The translations under genes were made by a program, and so were the position numbers. Positions 40,375-50,147 of a stretch of DNA of 64,000 nucleotides are shown piece after piece. The stretch is from Affinibrenneria salicis (GTDB lineage: Bacteria > Pseudomonadota > Gammaproteobacteria > Enterobacterales > Enterobacteriaceae): the NCBI RefSeq assembly GCF_008710095.1, contig NZ_VYKJ01000010.1:154780-218779 (forward strand). Direction: 5' to 3'. How positions within the stretch are numbered: position 1 is the stretch's first letter; every line of letters begins with the position of its first letter. Under the pieces are notes generated by a model. The model was given only the letters and a program-made list of their open reading frames with translations. It did not search any database and was not told where the DNA came from.

Positions 40375-40839
40375 CTAAAAAGAGGGCGACTGTGCCTGCA
40401 TATCGATATGCGCGATGCCGTCCTCGTCATAAACCTCGCCAACCGGCCGAAAACCGAAGCTGCCGTAGAACGCCTGCAGATGGGCCTGGGCCGACAGCAT
40501 GCGGCCCTGCCGCGGCCAATGGCGCGCGCAGACAAGCAGCGCCGTTTCCATCAGCCGTCGTCCCGCTCCGGCGCCGCGCAGCGTCGGATCCACCGTCACC
40601 CGGCCGATCCTGACCTGCGGGCGGCGCGCCGTCGGCGCCAGCAGGCGGGCGCAGGCCACCAGCCGCCCGCCGCTTCGTCCCGCCACGTGGCGCGTGCCGG
40701 CCAGTAAATCCGCGCCGTCGAGATCCTGATATGCGCAGGCCTGCTCTACGATAAATACCTGGTTGCGCAGCGCCAGCAGTTCGTACAGCGTATGCACGCT
40801 CAGTTCATCCGCCGCGTAATCCGACCACAAAATATCCAT
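40375..40839 (-). CDS. elaA: ElaA, GNAT-family N-acetyltransferase
   Basis: A 154-residue protein (E. coli ElaA 153) with the family sequence ALRNQVFIVEQACAYQDLDG, acetyl-CoA loop VDPTLRGAGAGRRLME and SAQAHLQAFYGSFGFRPVGE. Acyl substrate unknown. Transcribed toward the entericidin gene. Confidence 0.9.
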   Translation of the reverse strand: MDILWSDYAADELSVHTLYELLALRNQVFIVEQACAYQDLDGADLLAGTRHVAGRSGGRLVACARLLAPTARRPQVRIGRVTVDPTLRGAGAGRRLMETALLVCARHWPRQGRMLSAQAHLQAFYGSFGFRPVGEVYDEDGIAHIDMQAQSPSF

Positions 40840-40940
40840 GCATCTCTCCCGACGTCATACGGACGACCGCCGCAAGCGGCAAGCCGCCGGTGTTCATGCG
40901 CGACAGCCAGCCGGCGCGCGCGACGGATGCATTCAACGCA

Positions 40941-41567
40941 TCAGCCCATCTGCTGCCGGACCCAGCGGCCAAAAGGATCCTGACCGTCTTTTTTCCACAT
41001 ATCATCGGGATATTTAACGATCGTTTTACCCGTCGCCGGGATTTCGCCGCCGAACGTCGCGACCACCCACTGACAAAACGCGCGGTTCACCGGCTGAAAC
41101 TCCTCGTCCGCCTCGGGCACCGCGCTGAAATCGCCCTCGAAACCCAGCTCGGAGTAACCAATCGCCACCAGACGCAGAAAATCGGCCAGATCGTCCGCCA
41201 GCACGCAGCACAGCGTCGAGCCGGAACCTGAGCCCAAATGGACAAAACGGCTGCGCCCGGCGTCATCCAGCCACAGACCGATCATCGAGCCATCGCCGCC
41301 GCTGTTGGCGATAATCGCCAGACGCCGGCGGATCTCATCGCTCAGCGCCGGCTTATTGAACCAATAATGCAATCCCGGGTTCCCGCTCACGCAGAATTCA
41401 ATATCGCTCCCGACCGACCAGTCGTCGCTCAGTCGGCCGCTCAGAGACTCACCGTACCGCTCAACGCGCCCATGCTCTTCTATCCATTGATAAAAATCGT
41501 TGAGCCGCGCCGGAAGCGGCATAGCGGCGGGGATCACCGCCAGCAATTGCTGATACAGTTCGGACAT
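40941..41567 (-). CDS. SMI1/KNR4 (SUKH)-like protein, function unknown
   Basis: A 208-residue acidic cytosolic protein. The pattern of an N-terminal helix (ARLNDFYQWIEEHG), central strands around GSMIGLWLDDAGRSRFVHLGSGSGS and DDLADFLRLVAIGYSELGF resembles SUKH-superfamily proteins, which include immunity proteins of contact-dependent toxins. No toxin gene adjoins it. The start at 41567 (MSELYQQ) has AAAGGA nine nt upstream; the ATG at 41576 abuts the GGA. It lies 39 bp downstream of lplT on the same strand. Confidence 0.65.
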   Translation of the reverse strand: MSELYQQLLAVIPAAMPLPARLNDFYQWIEEHGRVERYGESLSGRLSDDWSVGSDIEFCVSGNPGLHYWFNKPALSDEIRRRLAIIANSGGDGSMIGLWLDDAGRSRFVHLGSGSGSTLCCVLADDLADFLRLVAIGYSELGFEGDFSAVPEADEEFQPVNRAFCQWVVATFGGEIPATGKTIVKYPDDMWKKDGQDPFGRWVRQQMG

Positions 41568-41606
41568 AACAGACATTCCTTTTGCGTGATGACGAATAGT
41601 CAGCAA

Positions 41607-42815
41607 TTACGCACGGCGCCGGTTAACCTCGAGCCAAATCCACAGCACGGCGATGGACAGCGCGAACAGCGCGCCAAAGCCGATGCCGATGGCGATAACC
41701 GGCGCGCCCAGTTTGACCACCAGCGAGTACAGGCCGAGCATCAGCAGCATGGCGCCGTTTTCACCCAGATTCTGCACCGCGATGGCGTTGCCCGCCCCGA
41801 CGCTGACCTTGCCGCGCTCCTGCAGCAGCGCATTCAGCGGCACGATAAAGAAACCGCCCAACGCCCCGAGCAGCACCAGCAGCGCGCCGGCACCCAGTAT
41901 GTTGTGCTGCAGGGTAAAGAACACTACGGCCACGCCGATCAACACGCCCGCCGGTAAACAGCGTTTGACCGTTTGCAGCGTCACCAGCTTCGCCGCCGCG
42001 CCGGCGCCGACGACAATGCCGACCGCCACCAGCGCATTGAGCAGCGTTGGCGTGGCGTTATCGACAATGCCCAGCGCCAGCGGCACCCACAACACCAGCA
42101 GGAAGCGCAGCGTGACGCCCGCCCCCCAGAACAGACTGGTTCCCAGCAGCGAAAAGCGGGTTTCGCCGTCCCGCCACAGCGTGCGACAGGAATCGAAGAA
42201 ACCGCCGATCATTATGCCCGGACGCCACGAGGTCGCCGGACGCGCCGCCTGCAGCGGCGGGATCAGCTGATTGGCCAGCAGCGCGATGGCGTAGGCCAGC
42301 GCGCAGGCGCCCAGCGCGGCATACAGATGCCAGTCGGCCAACACGCCGCCGGCTACCGAGCCGATCAGGATGGCGGCGATGGTCGAAGCCTCCATCAGCC
42401 CGTTGGCTTTGACCAACTGCTCGCCGCGGGTGATTTCGCCGAGAATGCCATATTTGGCCGGCGAGTAAGCCGCCGCACCGACGCCCACCAGCGCATAGCC
42501 GGCGAACGGATTGCCGCCGAAACAGATCAGCAGCGCGCCGGCCAGCTTCAGCCCGTTGGCGAACATCATCACCCGACCTTTGGAAAAGCTGTCGGCCACC
42601 TGGCCGACAAAGGGCGCCAGAATGATGTAGGTGGCGACGAACACCATCTGCAGGATAGGCTGGCTCCAGTCGGGATAGAGTAATTCCTTGATTAACGCCA
42701 GCGTGGCGAACAACAACGCATTGTCGCCGAAAGCGGAAAAAAACTGCGCGGCGATCACCGCTTTCATGCTGCGCGACAGCAGCGGCGCCGCCGGTTCCGT
42801 TGTCTGGGTGGTCAT
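41607..42815 (-). CDS. lplT: LplT, lysophospholipid transporter
   Basis: A 402-residue major-facilitator inner-membrane protein (E. coli 397). It flips lysophosphatidylethanolamine from the outer to the inner leaflet for reacylation by Aas. Twelve hydrophobic segments; N-terminal [21 protein letters not shown] as in the family. Its start overlaps the aas stop by 4 nt. Confidence 0.95.
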   Translation of the reverse strand: MTTQTTEPAAPLLSRSMKAVIAAQFFSAFGDNALLFATLALIKELLYPDWSQPILQMVFVATYIILAPFVGQVADSFSKGRVMMFANGLKLAGALLICFGGNPFAGYALVGVGAAAYSPAKYGILGEITRGEQLVKANGLMEASTIAAILIGSVAGGVLADWHLYAALGACALAYAIALLANQLIPPLQAARPATSWRPGIMIGGFFDSCRTLWRDGETRFSLLGTSLFWGAGVTLRFLLVLWVPLALGIVDNATPTLLNALVAVGIVVGAGAAAKLVTLQTVKRCLPAGVLIGVAVVFFTLQHNILGAGALLVLLGALGGFFIVPLNALLQERGKVSVGAGNAIAVQNLGENGAMLLMLGLYSLVVKLGAPVIAIGIGFGALFALSIAVLWIWLEVNRRRA

Positions 42816-44968
42816 GCTTCAGGCTCCGCGTTTTCCGCCATCTGGCGCAGGGTGACAAAATCGGGTTTACCGCTGCCGAGCAGCGGCAGCGCTTTGACCA
42901 GCCGGATATCGCGCGGCACGGCCAGTTCGGGGACGCCGCCGGCGCGCGCCTGACGCAACAAGCGTTCGCGCGTCAGCTCGCCATCGGTGGTAAACAGTAC
43001 CAGCGCCTCGCCCTTGCTGCTGTCGCTCCTGGCGCTGGCCGCGTGTTGCTTATCCGGCGAAACCTGCTGCGCCAGCAGTTCGACGCTTTCCAGCGATACC
43101 ATTTCGCCCGCCAGCTTGGCGAAGCGCTTAACGCGGCCGCGAATCAGGCAGAATCCCTGCGCGTCCAGCTCGACGATATCGCCGGTGTCATACCAGCCGG
43201 CCTGCAGCTCGCCCTGCGCGTTTTCCGCCGCCGGCGTTTCCAGCACGCCGGGCCGCTCCACGCGCAGATAGCCTTTCATCACGTTCGGCCCGCGCAACTG
43301 TAGGCGCCCGCCGTTTTCAATCCCCGTCACCGGGATCAACCGCGCCTCCATCGCCGGCAGAATCCGCCCGACGGTGCCGGTTTTCGCCGCCATCGGCACG
43401 TTAATCGCCACTACCGGCGCGCACTCCGTCACGCCGTAGCCTTCAAGAATGCGGATACCGAATTTTTCCTGCCAGAGCTGACGAATATTGTCGCCCAGCT
43501 TTTCCGCGCCGGCGACCACATAGCGCAGGCGGGCGAAATCATACGGATGGGCAAAACGGGCATAGTTGCCGAGAAAGGTCGAGGTGCCGAGCAGCACGGT
43601 GCAATTCTGATCATAGACCAGTTCCGGGATAATTCGGTAATGCAGCGGGCTGGGATAAAGGAATACCCGCGCGCCGGTCAGCAGCGGCGTCAACAGCCCG
43701 GCCGTCAGGCCAAACGCGTGGAACAGCGGCAGCGCGGACATAAAGCGGTCGCGCGGGGTGAAATCCGCCACCGTTCGGATCTGCTCCACGTTGGCCAGCA
43801 GGCTGTCGTGGCTGTGCACCACGCCTTTCGGATTGCCTTCCGAACCGGAGGTGAACAACACCAGAGCCGCGTCGTCCGCCTGCTGCGGCAGCATGGCGCT
43901 CCGCGGGAAGCAGAGATGGAACAGGACCCACAGCTTATCCGCCAGCGTCACCGTGCCTTTCAGATCTTCCAGATAAACCCAGTTCGCCGTAGCAAGCTGC
44001 TGCGGCAGATCGCCCAGTCTGGCCTTATCGAGAAACTGGCGCGAGGTGACGATGGTGCGGATGCCGGTCGCCGTCATCGCGCTGCCGATACCTTTAGCGC
44101 CGGCGGTATAATTCAGCATCGCCGGCAACCGGCCGCGCAGCGTAGCGCCCAGCAGCGCCGCCACGGTTACGGTGGCGTTCGGCAACAGCATGCCGACGGT
44201 TTCGCCTTGCGCGGTGAAACGCTGCAGAATGCGCGCCACGCCGAGCGATTTTTTCAGCAGCCCCTGGTAACTGTCTTCGGCGAAGCCGATATCCTCAATA
44301 CTGGCGGAACGACGGCCGTAACGAGTCTGCGCCGCCAGAAACGCCTGGTACAGCGTGTGGCGCGGACGCACCGCCATGCGCGCATCCATCATGATCTGGT
44401 GTAAATGCTGGCCGGCCAGCACGCGACGCTGCTGGGACGAGGGCGCATCGGGCATCGGCAGGGATACCGGCGGCAAGACATGCAGGTCAATGCGCGGGAA
44501 CCAGCGCCGTTTCATCACCCCTTTCAGGCGGCCGAAAGGCGTAAACTCCGCGCCTTCGATACGCAGCGGAATCACGGTGGCCGCCGATTTCGCGGCGACA
44601 AAGGCCGCGCCATCGTAGACCTTCATCAGCGAGCCGGTCACGCTGATGCGGCCTTCCGGGAAAATCACCACCGGCCGTCCCTGTTCCACTACCTTGATCA
44701 GGTATTTAATCGCCAGCGGCTTGGTGGGATCGAGCGGAACAAAATCGATCCACGGCTTCAGCCAGCGCATAAACCAGCGATCGGAAATGCTGCTGTAGAC
44801 GGCAAACACCGGTTTGACCGGCAGAAACAGGGCCAACAGGGCGCCATCGAGAAAAGAGACGTGATTAGGCGTAATCAGCACCCGCGGATGACGAAACGTT
44901 TCGTTGTTATCGTGCATGCGGACACGGTATAAGCAACGGAAAACCCAGCGTAATAACGAATAAACCAT
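42812..44968 (-). CDS. aas: Aas, 2-acyl-GPE acyltransferase / acyl-ACP synthetase
   Basis: A 718-residue bifunctional membrane enzyme (E. coli 719). The N-terminal PlsC-type acyltransferase has the HX4D motif NHVSFLD (His36, Asp41) and FPEGR. The C-terminal half is an AMP-forming ligase with [17 protein letters not shown] and [10 protein letters not shown]. It reacylates lysophosphatidylethanolamine imported by LplT. Divergent from galR with the OmrA-type sRNA in between, as in E. coli. Confidence 0.96.
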   Translation of the reverse strand: MVYSLLRWVFRCLYRVRMHDNNETFRHPRVLITPNHVSFLDGALLALFLPVKPVFAVYSSISDRWFMRWLKPWIDFVPLDPTKPLAIKYLIKVVEQGRPVVIFPEGRISVTGSLMKVYDGAAFVAAKSAATVIPLRIEGAEFTPFGRLKGVMKRRWFPRIDLHVLPPVSLPMPDAPSSQQRRVLAGQHLHQIMMDARMAVRPRHTLYQAFLAAQTRYGRRSASIEDIGFAEDSYQGLLKKSLGVARILQRFTAQGETVGMLLPNATVTVAALLGATLRGRLPAMLNYTAGAKGIGSAMTATGIRTIVTSRQFLDKARLGDLPQQLATANWVYLEDLKGTVTLADKLWVLFHLCFPRSAMLPQQADDAALVLFTSGSEGNPKGVVHSHDSLLANVEQIRTVADFTPRDRFMSALPLFHAFGLTAGLLTPLLTGARVFLYPSPLHYRIIPELVYDQNCTVLLGTSTFLGNYARFAHPYDFARLRYVVAGAEKLGDNIRQLWQEKFGIRILEGYGVTECAPVVAINVPMAAKTGTVGRILPAMEARLIPVTGIENGGRLQLRGPNVMKGYLRVERPGVLETPAAENAQGELQAGWYDTGDIVELDAQGFCLIRGRVKRFAKLAGEMVSLESVELLAQQVSPDKQHAASARSDSSKGEALVLFTTDGELTRERLLRQARAGGVPELAVPRDIRLVKALPLLGSGKPDFVTLRQMAENAEPEA

Positions 44969-45207
44969 TTCATCTCCCTATGTGCGCCGTCTGATGGATG
45001 CGCCGGCGGCAGGCTGTCAGTAAAAATGAGCGACCAAAATACTATAGCCACCCGGTTACCGCCAGCCTCAAGGCACCGGCGCGCGACAGAATAATCTCAA
45101 TGTCCGGCGGCATATGTCGGCGCGGCGTTAAGCGGCCGAATGGTTAAACAATGCGGGAAAGGCGAGTCGGCCGGGGGCATCTGGCCGAAGGGGGCGCTAT
45201 TGCGGGC

Positions 45208-45301
45208 AAAAAAAACCTACGCATCTGCGTAGGTTGGTGCAATTAAATCATGGTTTCAATGCACAGAGTACATCGATATCTCACCAATCAATACCTCTGG
45301 G
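45208..45301 (-). ncRNA. omrA: OmrA/OmrB-type small RNA
   Basis: On the minus strand the 5' end CCCAGAGGTATTGATTGGTG is identical to E. coli OmrA, including the seed that pairs with mRNAs. The 3' end CCTACGCAGATGCGTAGG forms the terminator stem followed by eight T. Length about 94 nt; the middle has diverged. E. coli OmrA/OmrB are Hfq-dependent, OmpR-activated and repress outer-membrane receptors and curli. It sits in the same aas-galR interval, but only one copy is seen. A TATAGA -10 lies at 45311-45316. Confidence 0.93.
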
Positions 45302-45539
45302 ATCTGTGACTCTATAGAGGGAGGCAGGAAGACTCCAGCGTAAAATCGAAAGATAACGGCTCGAAATGCAACGAGGTGTAAGAATATGCCAAATTAATGT
45401 AATTCCGGCGCGTATATGCCTATTATTCCCCCATTCAGGCCGGCGCGAAGTTGCGATCCGGCCCCTTGCAGTAGCGGATGATTTCCGTGAAACTGACGGG
45501 ATACCCTCACCAGGCAGGCAGAAAGGACGAGAAAACGTA

Positions 45540-46547
45540 ATGGCCACAATAAAGGATGTTGCCAGACTGGCTGGCGTTTCGGTCGCTACCGTCTCTCGCG
45601 TCATCAATCATTCGCCCAAAGCGAGCAAACAGGCCTGTGAAGCCGTACTCAGCGCCATGAAACAGCTGCAATACCATCCCAACGCCAACGCGCGCGCGCT
45701 GGCCCAGCAATCGACCGAAACGCTGGGGCTGGTGGTATCCGACGTGTCCGATCCCTTTTTCGGCAGCATGGTCAAAGCCGTTGAGCAGGTGGCGTATGAA
45801 ACCGGCAACTTTCTGTTGATCGGCAACAGCTATCACGTTGCGCAGAAAGAGCGGCAGGCGATTGAGCAACTGATGCGCCATCGCTGCGCGGCGCTGGTGG
45901 CGCACGTGAAAATGCTGCCGGATGATGAGTTGCTGTCGCTGATGCAGCAGATCCCCGGTATGGTGCTGATTAACCGTATGTTGCCCGGCTTTGAATCACG
46001 CTGCGTGGCGCTGGACGATCGTCACGGCGCCCGGCTGGCGACCCGCCATCTCATTCAGCAGGGTCACCGGCGCATTGGTTTTATCTGCTCCAGCCACCGT
46101 ATCTCCGACGCCTCCGAACGTCTGCTGGGCTACCAGGATGCGCTGAAAGAGCACAACATCGAGCTGGACGAGCGGCTGATTTCCTGGGGCGCCCCGGACG
46201 AGACCGGCGGCGAACAGGCGATGACGGAACTGCTGGTGCGCGGGCAAACCTTCACCGCCGTCACCTGCTACAACGATCCGATGGCGGCCGGCGCGCTGGC
46301 GGTATTGAGCGATAACGGCATTGAGGTGCCGCAGCAGATGTCCCTGATTGGCTTCGACGATGTGCTGCTGTCGCGCTATCTTCGGCCGAAGCTGACCACC
46401 ATCCGCTACCCGGTGACCACCATGGCGACTCAGGCGGCCCAGCTGGCGCTGGCGCTGGCCAACAACACGCCGCCGCCGCCGGTGATCAATATGTTCATTC
46501 CCACGCTGATCCGGCGCCATTCCGTCGCCAGCCCGCCCGCGGAGTAA
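45540..46547 (+). CDS. galR: GalR, galactose regulon repressor (LacI family)
   Basis: A 335-residue regulator (E. coli 343). The N-terminal helix-turn-helix MATIKDVARLAGVSVATVSR with hinge NANARALAQQ precedes a periplasmic-binding-protein-like sensor domain. It represses gal genes and releases DNA on galactose binding. The start at 45540 fixes the conserved DNA-binding N-terminus; the frame stays open upstream to 45366 but that sequence is unrelated and overlaps the aas-galR control region. AAAGGA lies upstream. Confidence 0.93.
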   Translation: MATIKDVARLAGVSVATVSRVINHSPKASKQACEAVLSAMKQLQYHPNANARALAQQSTETLGLVVSDVSDPFFGSMVKAVEQVAYETGNFLLIGNSYHVAQKERQAIEQLMRHRCAALVAHVKMLPDDELLSLMQQIPGMVLINRMLPGFESRCVALDDRHGARLATRHLIQQGHRRIGFICSSHRISDASERLLGYQDALKEHNIELDERLISWGAPDETGGEQAMTELLVRGQTFTAVTCYNDPMAAGALAVLSDNGIEVPQQMSLIGFDDVLLSRYLRPKLTTIRYPVTTMATQAAQLALALANNTPPPPVINMFIPTLIRRHSVASPPAE

Positions 46548-46628
46548 GCGCGCCGGCCGCCCCGCCGTTTGCGCCGGGCCGCTCGCCCTGCCCTTGCCCG
46601 GCCGGCCGTCCCGGTCAATTCGTTAAGT

Positions 46629-46710
46629 TGATCACATTAATTATTTCATCCGCAACAAAAGAGGCGGTCCGGCCTTCTACGCCGCGGCAAATGTGATATA
46701 GCTTTACTTC
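46629..46710 (+). promoter_or_regulatory. Two candidate CRP sites upstream of gldA
   Basis: A site with a perfect left half, AAATGTGATATAG (46689-46701), and a second with a perfect right half, TGATCACATT (46629-46638), lie 150-230 bp before gldA in a 311-bp gap. Each has a weak partner half. CRP control of glycerol catabolism is plausible. Confidence 0.45.
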
Positions 46711-46858
46711 AAATCCGGACGCCAGCGTTTACGCATTCGCCCGCCGCCCGCCTACTGCAAGGCGACGCATCTGAATGGTATAGCTCCGCCATAGATCCCC
46801 CCAATACTCGCTGACTACCGGACCCGAGATTCATTCCACTGAACCCGAGGTAAATAGC

Positions 46859-47956
46859 ATGAGTAATTTCATCTTCGCTTCTCCACGTAAATATATTCAG
46901 GGACGAGGTGTGCTGGACGAACTGGGCGCCGCGCTCAGACCGCTGGGCCACAACGCTTTTCTGATTGCCGACGATGTGGTCTGGCAAATTACCGGCGAGC
47001 GGGTGAAAAACACGTTTCAGAACACCGAACTGACCTTCTACTACGAGCGCTTTAACGGCGAGGCTTCCGGCAACGAAATCAGCCGGCTGGCTGAAGTCGC
47101 CCGCCGGTCCGGCACCGATATCGTCGTCGGTCTGGGCGGCGGCAAAACGCTGGATACCGCCAAAGCCGTGGCCGATGAATTAAAACAGCCCGTCGCCATC
47201 GTGCCGACCGTCGCGTCGACCGATGCTCCGTGCAGCGCGCTGTCGGTCATTTATACCGACGACGGCGTATTCGACTCATACCGTTTCTACGATAAAAACC
47301 CGGACCTGGTGCTGGTGGATACGGAAGTGTGCGCCCAGGCGCCGGTGCGTCTGTTCGCTTCCGGCATCGCCGATGGTCTGGCGACCTGGGTGGAGGCCCG
47401 TTCAGTGCATCGTTCTCACTCGCTGTCGATGGTCGGCGGAAAACCCTCGCTGGCGGCGCTGGCCATTTCCGAAGCGTGCGAAAAAACGCTGCTCACCTGG
47501 GGCTACAGCGCCTGTAAGGCGGTAGAAAAAAAAGTGGTGACGCCCGCCGTGGAATCGGTGGTGGAAGCCAATACGCTGCTGTCCGGGCTGGGATTCGAAA
47601 ACGGCGGTCTGGCCGGCGCGCATGCGATTCATAACGGTTTTACCGCGGTAAAAGGAGATATTCATCACCTGACGCACGGGGAAAAAGTCGCCTACGGCAC
47701 GCTGACGCACATGGTGCTGGAACAGCGCCCGGATGAAGAAATTGCGCGCTATATCCGCTTTTATCGCTCGATCAACATGCCGACCACGCTGCAGGAACTC
47801 CATCTGGCCAACGAACCCTTCGAGGGTCTGGTCAACATCGGCAGTCTGGCCTGCGCCGAAGGCGATACGCTGAAAAACCTCGACGCCGCCATCACGGCGG
47901 AAGAAGTGGCGCACGCCCTGATTGCCGTTGATGCCTTCAGCCAGACGGTAAAATAA
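46859..47956 (+). CDS. gldA: GldA-like glycerol dehydrogenase (NAD-dependent, iron-ADH family)
   Basis: A 365-residue enzyme (E. coli GldA 367). The NAD motif GGGKTLDTAK is at 93-102; metal ligands are Asp172 (GIADGLATW), His255 (GAHAIHNG) and His273 (HGEKVAYG); TDAPCSALSVIY matches the family. It oxidises glycerol to dihydroxyacetone, or reduces small hydroxyketones or methylglyoxal-derived compounds. It stands alone in the local context, so the physiological direction is open. Confidence 0.88.
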   Translation: MSNFIFASPRKYIQGRGVLDELGAALRPLGHNAFLIADDVVWQITGERVKNTFQNTELTFYYERFNGEASGNEISRLAEVARRSGTDIVVGLGGGKTLDTAKAVADELKQPVAIVPTVASTDAPCSALSVIYTDDGVFDSYRFYDKNPDLVLVDTEVCAQAPVRLFASGIADGLATWVEARSVHRSHSLSMVGGKPSLAALAISEACEKTLLTWGYSACKAVEKKVVTPAVESVVEANTLLSGLGFENGGLAGAHAIHNGFTAVKGDIHHLTHGEKVAYGTLTHMVLEQRPDEEIARYIRFYRSINMPTTLQELHLANEPFEGLVNIGSLACAEGDTLKNLDAAITAEEVAHALIAVDAFSQTVK

Positions 47957-48111
47957 CTCCCACGCCGCATAAACCGCGCGCCAGACGGGTCGCCACACGG
48001 CGGTCCGTCTGGCAATGGCGCCGACCTGAAGCCGGCAATCCAGCGGTTAATCCTTTTGCTTTACGGCGGGGGATAATCATTTAATAACGAATCGGCTTCC
48101 TGCGCCGCAGT

Positions 48112-48137
48112 GCCGGCGTCCGTAATCAGACGCCGGC
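48112..48137. terminator. GC-rich hairpin between gldA and nudK
   Basis: Stem GCCGGCGTC (48112-48120) pairs with GACGCCGGC (48129-48137), loop of 8 nt, in the gap between two convergent genes. No T tract. Confidence 0.4.
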
Positions 48138-48173
48138 GCCATAATCAACGCCGCCGCCGAAAAAGCCGGCGGC

Positions 48174-48749
48174 TTAATCAAACCAGCCGCTCAATGCGGC
48201 GTGCTGCAGCAACATAATGGTTTTCGCGTCTTTGATGCGGCCGTCTTTAACCATTGCCAGCGCTTCGCTAAACGGCAACTCCAGCACTTCAATATCCTCA
48301 TCCGCCACGCCGCCGCCGGCGTTATCGCGCTGCGCCTCGCTATATTCGGCGGCGAAGAAATGCAGCCGTTCCGTTATTCCGCCCGGCGACATCCAGGCAT
48401 CGAACAGCTTTTCCACCTTGCCGATCACGTAGCCGGTCTCTTCCACCGCTTCATTACGAATACAGGCTTCCGGCGAATGATCGTCCAGTTGCCCGGCGCA
48501 CGCTTCCAGCAACATTCCGCTTTCATTGCCGTTCAGCCAGGTGGGAATACGAAACTGACGCGTCAGCACCACGCAGCCCCGGGCCCGGTTATAGAGCAGG
48601 ATCGTCGCGCCGTCGCCGCGATCGTATACCTCGCGGATCTGGCGCACCTTGCCGCCATTTCTGCGCTTCAGATCAAAAACGTATTTGTACAGATGAAACC
48701 AGCGGTCGGAAAGGAGCTTCTTTTCAATAATTTCGATCGGCGCAGCCAT
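48174..48749 (-). CDS. nudK: NudK, GDP-mannose pyrophosphatase (Nudix hydrolase)
   Basis: A 191-residue protein, exactly E. coli NudK length. The Nudix box is [22 protein letters not shown], with [16 protein letters not shown] and [18 protein letters not shown] as in NudK. It cleaves GDP-mannose and other NDP-sugars. The start at 48749 has AGAGGA upstream; an in-frame extension to 48887 passes through the Fur box and is rejected. Confidence 0.93.
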   Translation of the reverse strand: MAAPIEIIEKKLLSDRWFHLYKYVFDLKRRNGGKVRQIREVYDRGDGATILLYNRARGCVVLTRQFRIPTWLNGNESGMLLEACAGQLDDHSPEACIRNEAVEETGYVIGKVEKLFDAWMSPGGITERLHFFAAEYSEAQRDNAGGGVADEDIEVLELPFSEALAMVKDGRIKDAKTIMLLQHAALSGWFD

Positions 48750-48824
48750 GGCGGATCCTCTGACAGTCACGATTGACCGTTCGATCATAAAGCGCGCATG
48801 GACAAAATGCACGCCGCGCGTTGA

Positions 48825-48858
48825 TTGACAAATTGTTGCGATATTGATAATCATTATC
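48825..48858 (+). promoter_or_regulatory. Fur box overlapping the promoter of the FAD oxidoreductase gene
   Basis: GATATTGATAATCATTATC (48840-48858) matches the 19-bp Fur consensus at 18 positions. A TTGACA at 48825-48830 is 17 bp before TAATCA, so the box covers the -10 region. It is 43 bp before the oxidoreductase ATG and about 90 bp from the divergent nudK start. Confidence 0.82.
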
Positions 48859-48901
48859 ATCAATTCCGGCGCACTGTGCGACCGCAATACAGGATATCGC
48901 T

Positions 48902-50137
48902 ATGTCAGACGAGTCCATCAGGACCCTCAGCACCACCTGCTGTATCTCCGGCGGCGGGCCGGCGGGATTGATGCTGGGCTACCTGCTGGCGCGCGCCGGT
49001 ATTGAGGTTATCGTGCTGGAGAAACATGCCGACTTTCTGCGTGATTTCCGCGGCGATACGATTCATCCCTCGACGCTGGAGCTGATGCATCAACTCGGGC
49101 TGCTGGACGAGCTGCTGCAGATTCCGCACCAGCGGGCGGAGCGGCTACACGCCGAGATCGCCGGCCAGAGCCTGACGCTGGCCGACTTTACCCGCCTGCC
49201 GGTACGTTGCAAATTTATTGCGTTTATGCCGCAGTGGAATTTCCTTAATTTTCTGGCCGACAAAGCGCGGCAATGGCCCTGTTTTCGGCTGATCCAATCG
49301 GCTAAGGTCTGCCAGTTGCTAAGCGAAAACGGCCGGGTCTGCGGCGTACAGGCCAGCAGCACGGAAGGCTCGCTGCACATTCGCGCGCAGCTGGTAATAG
49401 GCACCGACGGCCGCCACTCCACTGTCCGTCGGTTGGCCGCGCTGACCAGCCGATCGTTCGGCGCGCCGCGCGACGTATTGTGGATGAAGCTGGCGAAACA
49501 TCCCGACGATCCCGGCTGGTCGATGGGCCACACCGGACCCCGGCAAAACTTCATCATGATCGATCGCGGCGACTACTGGCAGTGCGGTTACTCGATCGAA
49601 AAAGGCAGCTTCGACAGTCTGAAACAGGCCGGACTGGAAAAATTCCTGCTAAAAATCGCCGACGCCGCGCCCTTCGAGGCCGAACGACTGCAAACCCTCA
49701 CCGACTGGGATTGCGTCCGGCTGCTCAGCATCCGCATCGACCGGCTGGAACGCTGGGCGAAACCCGGCGTGCTGTGCATTGGCGATGCGGCGCACGCGAT
49801 GTCGCCGATCGGCGGCGTAGGAGTGAATCTGGCGATTCAGGACGCGGTGGCGACGGCGAATATCATCGTGCCGCCGCTGCGGCGCCATAGCCTGACGCTG
49901 CAGGATCTGCTGCGGGTACAAAAGCGTCGCAGTTTCCCGACGTGGGCCACCCAGTATCTGCAAATCAAGATGACGCGCCGCCGTCAGGGACGCAACGCCA
50001 GACGACGCAGCAGCAACGCCACGCTGATGACGCGGGTGGCGAACAGTCGCTGGCTGCCGCTGCTGTTCGGCAGAATTATCGGGCTGGGCTTCCGGCGGGA
50101 AAAACCGGCGCATTATCTGCTGAGAGCGGGAAAATAA
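48902..50137 (+). CDS. FAD-dependent aromatic hydroxylase-like oxidoreductase
   Basis: A 411-residue flavoprotein monooxygenase of the p-hydroxybenzoate hydroxylase/UbiH superfamily. FAD motifs: ISGGGPAGLM (residues 15-24), DG motif GTDGRHSTVR, and GD motif CIGDAAHAMSPIGGVGVNLAIQDA. No signal peptide. A basic stretch (TRRRQGRNARRRSS) lies near the C-terminus. The Fur box implies induction by iron starvation, unusual for this family; a role in siderophore or iron-chelator metabolism is inference. AGGA precedes the ATG. Confidence 0.82.
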   Translation: MSDESIRTLSTTCCISGGGPAGLMLGYLLARAGIEVIVLEKHADFLRDFRGDTIHPSTLELMHQLGLLDELLQIPHQRAERLHAEIAGQSLTLADFTRLPVRCKFIAFMPQWNFLNFLADKARQWPCFRLIQSAKVCQLLSENGRVCGVQASSTEGSLHIRAQLVIGTDGRHSTVRRLAALTSRSFGAPRDVLWMKLAKHPDDPGWSMGHTGPRQNFIMIDRGDYWQCGYSIEKGSFDSLKQAGLEKFLLKIADAAPFEAERLQTLTDWDCVRLLSIRIDRLERWAKPGVLCIGDAAHAMSPIGGVGVNLAIQDAVATANIIVPPLRRHSLTLQDLLRVQKRRSFPTWATQYLQIKMTRRRQGRNARRRSSNATLMTRVANSRWLPLLFGRIIGLGFRREKPAHYLLRAGK

Positions 50138-50147
50138 GCGCGTTCGC

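Noticed and set aside
45302..45539. Second Omr sRNA (OmrB)
   Set aside because: No second CCCAGAGG...terminator unit is present between the OmrA-type gene and galR.
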